From contig JAWXBJ010000190.1 in NCBI GenBank assembly GCA_034439955.1, forward strand, positions 1 to 15,622: a stretch of DNA of 15,622 bases, read 5' to 3'. The notes below the pieces were generated by a model, which searched no databases, was not told the origin of the DNA, and saw only the letters and a program-made list of their open reading frames with translations. Shown in pieces: positions 8,416 through 14,793 of this stretch. Within the stretch, counting starts at the first letter, position 1; every line of letters starts with the position of its first letter. Both the position numbers and the translations under genes were made by a program. This DNA comes from UBA7672 sp034439955. Its GTDB lineage: Bacteria > Pseudomonadota > Alphaproteobacteria > Caulobacterales > Hyphomonadaceae.

Positions 8416-8501
8416 TGTGACGGTGCAGGACTTGCTTCGGAATTCGGCCTGTTTACGAATGAGCCTCAACGTTGACCCTCAAGCCCGCGACGCAGACTGG
8501 A

Positions 8502-9152
8502 ATGAGCTACGGACGGGTTGTGAGGCATGTGTGTCTTGCGGCCCTTGGATCCGCGATCCTGTTCGCATTCTGTCTGGGCTTCGACGACCGCACGGTTGAG
8601 TTCCAGCTCAGCATTGGGTCCGCTTATGCCGCGTGCATTTTTCTGGCAACCACCCTTTTGCTCGGGCCGGTCTACGCCATCTGGCGCCGCAGGCGACCCG
8701 TCTCGACCTATCTGAGGCGCGATTTGGCGATCTGGGCGGGCGTGTTCGCACTGCTGCATACGGGCGCCGGCCTCCTCGTCCACTTCGGGGGGCGCATCTG
8801 GCCCTACTTTTTCGATCCTGCCGCCGGATCTCTGACGCCGCGCTTCGATCTCTTCGGTCTCACGAACTACGCAGGTCTTGTCAGCACCCTGGCGATCGCC
8901 GGCCTGCTCCTGATCTCGAGCGACGCAGCGATGCGACGGCTCGGAGTTGGAAGCTGGAAGAAACTGCAGCAACTCGCCCCCTGGGCAGGTCTGGTCGCGC
9001 TCGCCCACGCAGCGGCCTACCAACTGCTTGAAGACCGCAGCTTGCCGTTCATCGTTTTCCTCGCGGCTGCAGCCGCCCTGGTCGTTGCATTGCGCCTGAG
9101 CCGTCAGATTTTCGGTGCACGCGTATCAGGTTGCAGGGGCGATCCAGTGTGA
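8502..9152 (+). CDS. MsrQ/ferric reductase-like transmembrane protein
   Basis: A 216-residue polytopic membrane protein resembling the ferric reductase-like transmembrane domain (MsrQ/YedZ type), which binds heme b and passes electrons across the inner membrane. Supporting features are the LRRDLAIWAGVFALLHTG helix (histidine 86), histidine 94 in LLVHFGG, the RRLGVGSWKKL loop and histidine 169 in VALAHAAAY. In the family the loop usually continues W-x-x-LHRL, giving a heme-ligand histidine; here it reads WKKLQQL, so that ligand seems lost. The ATG at 8502 was chosen. An alternative TTG start at 8472 overlaps the stop of a 35-codon frame. Neither has a clear Shine-Dalgarno. Its TGA shares one base with the ATG of the next methyltransferase (TGATG), so the two are co-translated. 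The electron partner is unknown. Confidence 0.78.
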   Translation: MSYGRVVRHVCLAALGSAILFAFCLGFDDRTVEFQLSIGSAYAACIFLATTLLLGPVYAIWRRRRPVSTYLRRDLAIWAGVFALLHTGAGLLVHFGGRIWPYFFDPAAGSLTPRFDLFGLTNYAGLVSTLAIAGLLLISSDAAMRRLGVGSWKKLQQLAPWAGLVALAHAAAYQLLEDRSLPFIVFLAAAAALVVALRLSRQIFGARVSGCRGDPV

Positions 9153-10168
9153 TGGCGGTTGGCGCAACGACGTCTGGGAGTCCCACGATCCAGCCTGTTG
9201 AATTCTGCTGTCCATCCTGCCGCGGACCCGTGGTCGAGCAGGCGCAGTCCTACGAATGCAGCGCCTGTGCGCGGCGTTATCCGATCCTGTTCGGGATCCC
9301 GGACTTTCGGTTGCGATCGGACCGCTATCTCTCGCTGGAGGAGGAGCGCGCAAAAGCGGAAAAGCTGCACAAGGCCGCTGAGACCAGAAGTTTCGCGGAG
9401 TTGCTCGCCTACTACTATGAAATCACGGACGATGTGACGCCTGCGGCGGCGGCCCGCTTCGCCAGCTACGCCCTGGACGGCCCGCGGCGTGCGGGACTGG
9501 CGATGGATGATTTCGCCGACACAGGACGGCACGGGCGACTGCTTGATGTCGGGTGCGGGTCGGGCGGCGCAATCCTGGCGGGCGGGGACAGGTTCGCGTC
9601 GGTCGTTGGGCTCGACATCGCGCTGAGGTGGCTGGTCATCGCGCGGAAGCGGCTTGAGGAAAGTAGCGTCGTCGCAACGCTGGTGTGCGCCGACCTTGCC
9701 GCGCCGCCCTTCGCGGACGGGCAGTTCGATCACGTCCTCGCACTCGACGTCGTTGAGCACGCTTACGAGATCGAGCCCGCGATATGCGCCATTCGCGGTC
9801 AGCTCCGGCCCGGCGGTACGCTCTGGTTGTCCGCCGCCAACCGGCACTGGCTGGGTCCTCATCCTGCGACGGGCGTCTGGGCCGCCGCGTTTCGGTCGCC
9901 GCGATCCCGGTTGGTTTCGCGAGGACCGGACGCCTATGACGCCCTGCGGTTCGTGGCGTTTCTCTCGCCCGGCAAGCTCCGCAAGGCCTGCGGGCAGGCC
10001 GGACTGGATGTCGTGGACATTCGTCCCAGTCGCATATCCGGAAAGCGCGGTGGCGGTTTGAAGGGACTGGCGATGGACGGCTACGCGGCCGTTCGTCAAA
10101 GCAGGCGCTTCGGCCCGCTGCTCACGGCGCTGGGGCCGTTCTTCCAGCTTGTCGCCCGCGCGCCTTAG
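9152..10168 (+). CDS. Class I SAM-dependent methyltransferase with N-terminal zinc ribbon (paralogue)
   Basis: A 338-residue protein with a zinc ribbon (CPSC at 20-23, CSAC at 36-39, then YPILFGIPDFR) and a class I methyltransferase domain: motif I LLDVGCGSGG at 130-139, GLDIALRWLVIA at 153-164, and ALDVVEHA at 197-204. It shares with the minus-strand methyltransferase (1553-2689) the zinc ribbon, the GLD-x-x-L-x-WLVIA segment and an NR-x-x-L-x-P-x-P-x-x-GVW segment, so the two are paralogues. The start at 9152 overlaps the preceding stop by one base, with an AGGGG ribosome-binding site about 12 bases upstream; the frame is open from a TTG at 9131 inside the previous gene. The substrate is unknown, possibly the same glycan or lipid as its paralogue. 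The end lies near a convergent ExoD gene. Confidence 0.9.
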   Translation: MAVGATTSGSPTIQPVEFCCPSCRGPVVEQAQSYECSACARRYPILFGIPDFRLRSDRYLSLEEERAKAEKLHKAAETRSFAELLAYYYEITDDVTPAAAARFASYALDGPRRAGLAMDDFADTGRHGRLLDVGCGSGGAILAGGDRFASVVGLDIALRWLVIARKRLEESSVVATLVCADLAAPPFADGQFDHVLALDVVEHAYEIEPAICAIRGQLRPGGTLWLSAANRHWLGPHPATGVWAAAFRSPRSRLVSRGPDAYDALRFVAFLSPGKLRKACGQAGLDVVDIRPSRISGKRGGGLKGLAMDGYAAVRQSRRFGPLLTALGPFFQLVARAP

Positions 10169-10174
10169 CGGGCG
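10153..10174. terminator. Possible hairpin between convergent genes
   Basis: The perfect 7-bp arms CGCCCGC (10153-10159) and GCGGGCG (10168-10174) enclose an 8-base loop that includes most of the methyltransferase stop codon. It sits in the 32-bp gap between convergent genes and could act as a two-way barrier. No T-tract follows on either strand, so it is not a textbook intrinsic terminator. Confidence 0.3.
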
Positions 10175-10200
10175 GCGGGAGTGGCCTCGCTTCCTCCACG

Positions 10201-10818
10201 TCAGAGGAACCGGGTGGCCAGCAGAAATCCCGCCGCGCCCATCACCACCAGCGCGATGCCTAGAAGCAGGCCATCCCGGGCCGTGACGCCAAGGCCGACG
10301 AGGATGACGGCGACGCCTGGAATGAACGGCGCCAAGGGTATGAATCCCAGCGGAAAGGTGATGAGCGCCGCCGCGATGACGAGAAGAGAGATCAGCAACA
10401 GCCAGGGTTCGCGGGCGAGAAACTGCAGGCGAGGCTTGACCACCTTGTCCACCGCGCGGGTCCACGGACGGATTTTTTTGAGAGCCCCAGACATTCGGCT
10501 CCTGGAAAACGACAGGTTCAGGGCCGACTTGGGCAACCAGGGGTGTTTCAAATTGAAGGCCATCTGCGTCGCGATGACCAGGGTGAGAGCCGCCATCACC
10601 CAGGTCGATCCCGGAATCAGCGCAAGCGGCGAGACCGAGAGAAGGCCGACTATCAGGAGCATCGGGCCATAGGCCCGGCGCCCGACCACATCCAGAATGT
10701 CCCCCAGGGAAAACTGACCCGGTTTTTTCGATCCGCCGCCCTCATCGACCCTGGCTTCGATGCGGTCGAGGATTTTCGTCAGATTTTCTGGCGCGGAAGA
10801 CGCGTTTCCCTGGGACAT
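10201..10818 (-). CDS. ExoD-family exopolysaccharide synthesis membrane protein
   Basis: A 205-residue protein with a short soluble N-terminus (residues 1-50, including FSLGDILDVVGRRAYG) followed by hydrophobic helices: LLIVGLLSVSPLALIPGS, then a basic cytoplasmic stretch, then two long hydrophobic segments near the C-terminus. This arrangement and the GRRAYGPMLLIVGLLSVSP-type segment match the ExoD family, known from rhizobial exopolysaccharide production and alkali tolerance. The ATG at 10818 is chosen because GAGGAGGG lies just upstream; the frame remains open to 10917 with an Arg/Pro-rich extension that looks non-coding. It is transcribed toward the methyltransferase. The biochemical function of the family is unclear; the location beside a polysaccharide locus fits a supporting role. 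Confidence 0.88.
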   Translation of the reverse strand: MSQGNASSAPENLTKILDRIEARVDEGGGSKKPGQFSLGDILDVVGRRAYGPMLLIVGLLSVSPLALIPGSTWVMAALTLVIATQMAFNLKHPWLPKSALNLSFSRSRMSGALKKIRPWTRAVDKVVKPRLQFLAREPWLLLISLLVIAAALITFPLGFIPLAPFIPGVAVILVGLGVTARDGLLLGIALVVMGAAGFLLATRFL

Positions 10819-10980
10819 ACGGCCCTCCTCGGGCCACAACGCGGCATTGCGCCGCGCGTTCCGGCCGGGGAGAGGCGTCCGGGGCGCCCGCAGCGGTTGG
10901 GGATTCGCAAAACGCACGGCCGGTTAACGGGTGATTAGCAGACTGATGCGACAATTCGCTCTCAGTGCGGAGCGAGACCG

Positions 10981-11205
10981 ATGAGCGATCCGGACGATAA
11001 GCTCCTCGCCAAGGCGCAAGGCCTCATGCGCGGCGAGTCGGCGACGGGTTTCAGGTCCCGCATGGAGGATCTGGCCCGGTTGCAATCCGCCATCCACGCC
11101 GGAAACCTTTCGAGCGAGGACGCCGCGCGCCAGCTGCATGCCTTGCTGCCGCCTGATGTCGAGACGTTCGAGGATCCGGGCAGTTTCGATTATCTCTTCG
11201 CCTGA
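10981..11205 (+). CDS. Small hypothetical protein (74 residues)
   Basis: An acidic, soluble, mostly helical 74-residue protein with no signal peptide or membrane segment and no cysteines. It is rich in Ala, Leu, Asp and Arg and ends in an acidic aromatic tail (FEDPGSFDYLFA). The ATG at 10981 is preceded by a purine-rich GGAGCGAGA ribosome-binding site. It is transcribed divergently from the ExoD-family gene across a 162-bp gap. I do not recognise a family. It could be a small regulatory or adaptor protein; the ribosome-binding site and plausible protein-like composition are the only support for it being real. Confidence 0.6.
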   Translation: MSDPDDKLLAKAQGLMRGESATGFRSRMEDLARLQSAIHAGNLSSEDAARQLHALLPPDVETFEDPGSFDYLFA

Positions 11206-11392
11206 CCGCAGGCGCGGAGCGCAAGCTCGATCATCCTTCGGTCAGTCTGATCCAGTTCGACGGAGAGGGACGCTCAATCTCAAACGTGTAAAGCAATCCG
11301 TCTGGTTCCGGGCGGACGCAGGTTGCTCTAGCTCAGAGCGGCGCCCCTTCTGATCCGGCAGCTATTGCTGCGATCCGTGCCACAGGGGCCTG

Positions 11393-11411
11393 TTCGGTCT
11401 GGTCAACCGAA
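11393..11411. terminator. Inverted repeat downstream of the transporter gene
   Basis: The perfect 6-bp arms TTCGGT (11393-11398) and ACCGAA (11406-11411), with a 7-base loop, lie about 30 bases beyond the stop of the minus-strand transporter. The position suits a transcript-end hairpin, but no U-tract is present. The rest of the 233-bp gap (11206-11438) shows no gene. Confidence 0.25.
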
Positions 11412-11438
11412 ATCGTGTCGTCCCGCCCCAATTGGCCC

Positions 11439-12686
11439 TCAGGCGAGCCTGGCCCGATCGATGTTGGGAACAAGCAGCGAGACCGCCCCGAGCGCCGCGC
11501 TGTAGGCGCCGGCGCACAGGATCAGCATGGGCAGGTAGGAACCCGTACGATCGAGCACAAACCCCGTCAGCTCCAGCATGGCAAGGCCGCTCAAACTGCC
11601 GAAGGTCGCTCCGAAACCGATCACGAGGCCAACCGTGCGAGGTGGAAAGAGGTCGGTCGCGAGACCGAACACGTTGGTCGAGAAACACTGGTGCGCGGCC
11701 AGCGTGAGTCCAAGCAGCAGCACTCCAACCCAGACATTGGGCGCCAGCATGAGAAGCGGGACGGGCAGGGCGGCGATCGCGGAAACCAGCATCGGCGTTT
11801 TGCGCGCCACATCGAAGCTACGACCCGCGCGCAAAAGCGAGCCTGAAAGCCATCCGCCAAACAGCGAACCGGCTGCGGCCATCAGAAAGATGGCTGCGAC
11901 CGGGAGGGCGAGTTCGACCGTGTCGAGTCCGTAACGCTTGTTGAACAGATCCGGACCCCAGAAGAGCAGGAAGGCCCAGACGAAGTCGGTCAGGAGTTTG
12001 GCCGCTGCGATCGCCCACGCCCTGCGATCAGCGAGGATCAGTCTTAACGCGCCCTTCCCTCCGATGGGATCGACCTCCACATCGACAGCCTCCGAGCGGG
12101 GCGGACGCGGCATCAGGAGCCAGAACGCCAGCCAGACGAAGCCGAGCGCTCCGGTAATGACAAACGCCATCTTCCAGCCAAGTGTGACCGCCAGGATCGG
12201 GACCATCAGCGGCGTCGCGACGGCGCCGATGTTGGGCGCCGTGTTCATGATGCCAAGGGCCAGCGACCGGTCGTCGCCCCGAAACCAGGTCGCGACGGTC
12301 TTGACGGCTGCGGGTGTGTTGACAGCCTCCGCAACGCCCAAAGCGACACGGACGCCGATGAAACCCCCGACGGTTGTGACGAGGGCGTGCGCCATTCCGG
12401 CAAGACTCCAAGCGCCTACGCCAATGGCGTAACCCACACGCAATCCGACCCGATCGACGAACCAGCCGACCAGGAGGATGGACGAGACGGTCGCCAGCTG
12501 GAATCCCGAGACGATGTGCGCATAATCGAGGTCGCTCCAGCCGAACTCCTTCTCCAGCTCCGGCTTCAACAGGGCGATCGCCTGGCGGTCGATATAGTTG
12601 ATCATCGCGGCAGCGAAAACGAGCGCGAGCGCGAACCAGCGCAGTCGGTCGGTGGCGGAATAGGTCCGCTCGGTCTGCGCTGTCAT
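11439..12686 (-). CDS. Major facilitator superfamily transporter, ACS (ExuT-like) type
   Basis: A 415-residue transporter with about twelve hydrophobic segments. The first helix contains MINYIDRQAIA, the N-Y-x-D-R motif typical of the anion:cation symporter family (hexuronate, galactonate and related sugar acids). The loop after helix two has the family A motif (GWFVDRVGLRVGY), and a basic/acidic central loop follows the sixth helix. It should sit in the inner membrane and import an anionic sugar or sugar acid with protons. The ATG at 12686 follows a GGGGAA ribosome-binding site. It lies 62 bp after the Gfo/Idh gene on the same strand, likely in one operon. Next to a sulfonate monooxygenase, an anionic sulfosugar is a reasonable but unproved substrate. 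Confidence 0.93.
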   Translation of the reverse strand: MTAQTERTYSATDRLRWFALALVFAAAMINYIDRQAIALLKPELEKEFGWSDLDYAHIVSGFQLATVSSILLVGWFVDRVGLRVGYAIGVGAWSLAGMAHALVTTVGGFIGVRVALGVAEAVNTPAAVKTVATWFRGDDRSLALGIMNTAPNIGAVATPLMVPILAVTLGWKMAFVITGALGFVWLAFWLLMPRPPRSEAVDVEVDPIGGKGALRLILADRRAWAIAAAKLLTDFVWAFLLFWGPDLFNKRYGLDTVELALPVAAIFLMAAAGSLFGGWLSGSLLRAGRSFDVARKTPMLVSAIAALPVPLLMLAPNVWVGVLLLGLTLAAHQCFSTNVFGLATDLFPPRTVGLVIGFGATFGSLSGLAMLELTGFVLDRTGSYLPMLILCAGAYSAALGAVSLLVPNIDRARLA

Positions 12687-12748
12687 GTGGACGTTCCCCG
12701 GTCGTGTCAGTTGTTGGTTCAGTGTAGGTCAGAACCGGCTATGCACAA

Positions 12749-13849
12749 TCAGCGTTGTGGAAACGGAAAGCCAAGTTCCGCGAGTGTGACGACGCGCTTT
12801 TCGCGGGCGCTGATCTCGGCGGCCACGCCCATGGCGACCGCCAGCAAACCGTCCTTGGCCGTGACGGCGACGTGACCGCGTCCGCGAACCGCGTCGATGA
12901 ACGCGAGAAGCTGGTAGTAGACCGACCCATGGTGCGTGCCCGCCGCTAGCGCCGCCTCATCGACCGCCACATGGCGACGCGTGGGCAGGCTGGCGGCGCC
13001 GACCGGCGTCCGTGGAGAGTGGAGGAGATCGCCGGACGGAATGAAGGCCTCGAGCTTGGCGAGGTGTCCCACCGCTGTCAGAACTTCCTGCTGCTCGGAG
13101 CCCTCCGCGAACATCGAAAGATCCAGCATCGCCCGCACGCCATTGTCGAAGTCGACGATGGTGAAGCTGTTGTCGATGATGTCTGGTCTTGCTCCTTCAT
13201 AACGTTCGTCGAGGTGATTCACATCCATCGCGCCAGAACAGAAGACGCGGACTGGTTCGGCTTGCGCAATGACCCGCATGAGGTCAAAGAAATGACAGCA
13301 CTTCTCTACCATCGTGCCGCCGGTGTTGCTGCTGAACCGGTTCCAGTCGCCCACCTTTACCAGGAAGGGAAATCGGTGCTCGCGGATGGTAATCATGATC
13401 AGGCGCCCGACGTCGCCGGCGTGAATGCCGGAGATGAACGCCGCTGCCGGCGGCATGAAGCGATACTCCATCGCGGTCCAGAATACAGACCGCCGCCGAT
13501 CCGCCTGCGCCACAACCCAGCGCGCATCCTCGATCGTCGTGCAGATCGGCTTTTCGCAGAGAATGTGGACGCCCGCGGCGAGCAGCGGCTGCAGAACGGA
13601 TCGATGGGTGAAGTTAGGGGTCGAGACGATGACCGCGTCGAGTTCGGCTCCGCGCAGCATCGCCTCTACGTTCCCGAAGGTCGCGACTTCGCCTGTGCCG
13701 GCGCCTGTTTCCGCGAGGGCTGCGGCAAGAGACGAGGCTACAGGGTCGGCCAGGGCGACGACCCGCGCGTCATCGACAAGCCTGATATTGCGGATATGCT
13801 CACGCGCCATCATGCCGGCGCCCACGATACCGAGACGAAGCGCGGACAT
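12749..13849 (-). CDS. Gfo/Idh/MocA family enzyme, candidate NAD-dependent sulfoquinovosidase or sugar dehydrogenase
   Basis: A 366-residue protein with an N-terminal Rossmann fold (LGIVGAGMMAREH at 6-18), VSTPNFTHRSV near 75-85, the catalytic EKP at 99-101 and a substrate-domain segment GGTMVEKCCHFFDLM at 177-191 that contains the conserved histidine (186). Family members bind NAD(P) and act on sugars, either as dehydrogenases or, in some branches, as glycosidases that use NAD as a transient oxidant. The frame is open to 14188, but the ATG at 13849 begins right before the Rossmann strand and has a GGGGAT ribosome-binding site. It is divergent from the aldo/keto reductase, with the two frames separated by only two bases, and leads into the transporter gene. 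A role as an NAD-dependent sulfoquinovosidase (GH188-type) is inferred from context only. Confidence 0.88.
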   Translation of the reverse strand: MSALRLGIVGAGMMAREHIRNIRLVDDARVVALADPVASSLAAALAETGAGTGEVATFGNVEAMLRGAELDAVIVSTPNFTHRSVLQPLLAAGVHILCEKPICTTIEDARWVVAQADRRRSVFWTAMEYRFMPPAAAFISGIHAGDVGRLIMITIREHRFPFLVKVGDWNRFSSNTGGTMVEKCCHFFDLMRVIAQAEPVRVFCSGAMDVNHLDERYEGARPDIIDNSFTIVDFDNGVRAMLDLSMFAEGSEQQEVLTAVGHLAKLEAFIPSGDLLHSPRTPVGAASLPTRRHVAVDEAALAAGTHHGSVYYQLLAFIDAVRGRGHVAVTAKDGLLAVAMGVAAEISAREKRVVTLAELGFPFPQR

Positions 13850-13851
13850 GG

Positions 13852-14793
13852 GTGATCCCCAACTGGACGGACACGGGTTTGCTCGAACGGTTGCGCTCCT
13901 CCTCCCATAACCCCTGTCGCCTCGGCAAGAGCGGGATGATTCTTCCGCCGATGGCCTGGGGCATGTGGCGCATCCGTGGGAGCGATGTCCGGAGAGCGCA
14001 GGAACTGGTCGAGACGGCGCTGGAGGCCGGGCTCGCGCTGTTTGACACTGCGGATGTCTATGGCCCTGACAATGGCGAGGCCTTTGGCGCGGCCGAGACG
14101 CTGCTGGGACGCGTATTGGCGGGCGCGCCGCCGCTGCGTGATGCTTTCGTGCTTGCGACGAAGGGGGGCATCGAGATCGGCTCGCCATATAATTCCAGCG
14201 CGAGCCATCTCGTTCAGGCCTGCGAGGCTTCCCTAAAACGCCTGAATATCGAATGCGTCGATCTTTATCAGATTCACCGGCCGGACACGCTGACCCATCC
14301 CGCCGAGACGGCTCAGGCGCTCGATGCGCTCCGTCAGGCAGGAAAAATCAGGGAGGCGGGCGTCTCCAACCATTCGCCGTCCCAGGTTTCGGCCTTGCAA
14401 GCCCATTTGCCGTTTCCTCTCGCCAGCGTGCAGCCGGAACTCTCCGCGCTGGCGACGGCGGCGCTACACGACGGCGTGCTCGACCAGGCGATGGAGCTTG
14501 ATCTGACCGTCCTAGCGTGGTCTCCGCTGGCGGGAGGGCGGCTGCTGTTGCGTGACGGCGAACAGGCGATTGCAGTGGCGAATGCGCTCGCGACCGTCGC
14601 GGAGCAATCCGGAGTCTCTCTGGGCGTGGCAGCCTTTGCTTGGGTGATGGCGCATCCCGCCCGACCGATTCCGATCGTCGGGTCGCAATCGGTTTCCCGA
14701 ATCCGCGAAGCGGCCGACGCACTCAAGGTCAGCTTCACGCGCGCCCAGTGGTATGGCGTGCTGCAGGCGTCGATGGGAGAAAAGCTGCCATGA
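13852..14793 (+). CDS. Aldo/keto reductase, YdhF/SmoB-like
   Basis: Up to 313 residues, with the complete AKR catalytic tetrad: Asp65 and Tyr70 in FDTADVYG, Lys104 in ATKGGIE and His142 in YQIHRPD. The stretches LPFPLASVQPELS and LAWSPLAGGRLL, and the VGSQSVSRIREA cofactor-binding region, match the E. coli YdhF type, to which SmoB (6-oxo-glucose reductase of the oxidative sulfoquinovose pathway) is also related. It would reduce a carbonyl with NADPH in the cytoplasm. The start is uncertain: GTG 13852 gives the longest form, TTG 13891 best fits family length, and ATG 13936 would lose the first strand. Its TGA overlaps the next start by 4 bp (ATGA), tying it to the monooxygenase. Substrate assignment to 6-oxo-glucose is contextual. 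Confidence 0.9.
   Translation: MIPNWTDTGLLERLRSSSHNPCRLGKSGMILPPMAWGMWRIRGSDVRRAQELVETALEAGLALFDTADVYGPDNGEAFGAAETLLGRVLAGAPPLRDAFVLATKGGIEIGSPYNSSASHLVQACEASLKRLNIECVDLYQIHRPDTLTHPAETAQALDALRQAGKIREAGVSNHSPSQVSALQAHLPFPLASVQPELSALATAALHDGVLDQAMELDLTVLAWSPLAGGRLLLRDGEQAIAVANALATVAEQSGVSLGVAAFAWVMAHPARPIPIVGSQSVSRIREAADALKVSFTRAQWYGVLQASMGEKLP

Larger units (their letters stand above)
8123..8501. other. Divergent intergenic region between the polysaccharide operon and the ferric reductase-like operon
   Basis: This stretch of about 380 bp separates two divergent operons and should hold both promoters. It contains an AT-rich patch (8261-8274) with TAAAAT on the minus strand, a fair -10 match for the leftward operon, but no convincing -35 at the right spacing. 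A hairpin-forming repeat lies at 8233-8251 and three 18-bp tandem repeats at 8362-8415. A 35-codon reading frame (8368-8475) covers the tandem repeats and is noted under findings. Nothing else recognisable was seen. Confidence 0.6.

Noticed and set aside
8049..8420. A 123-codon plus-strand frame ending in QHHGPx repeats
   Set aside because: It begins inside the FAD oxidoreductase gene on the opposite strand, has no ribosome-binding site and no domain. The repeats are better treated as DNA repeats.
6644..8599. A 651-codon open frame on the plus strand, antisense to the FAD oxidoreductase gene
   Set aside because: The minus-strand protein has complete FAD-binding motifs and a good ribosome-binding site. 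The antisense frame has no recognisable domain and is the usual effect of high GC on codon positions.
10819..10917. Longer N-terminus for the ExoD-family protein
   Set aside because: The added residues are Arg/Pro-rich, and a strong GAGGAGGG ribosome-binding site points to the ATG at 10818.
13850..14188. N-terminal extension of the Gfo/Idh gene of the catabolic locus
   Set aside because: The extension is Pro/Arg/Ser-rich and antisense to the aldo/keto reductase, which has a full catalytic tetrad. The Rossmann strand begins directly after the ATG at 13849.
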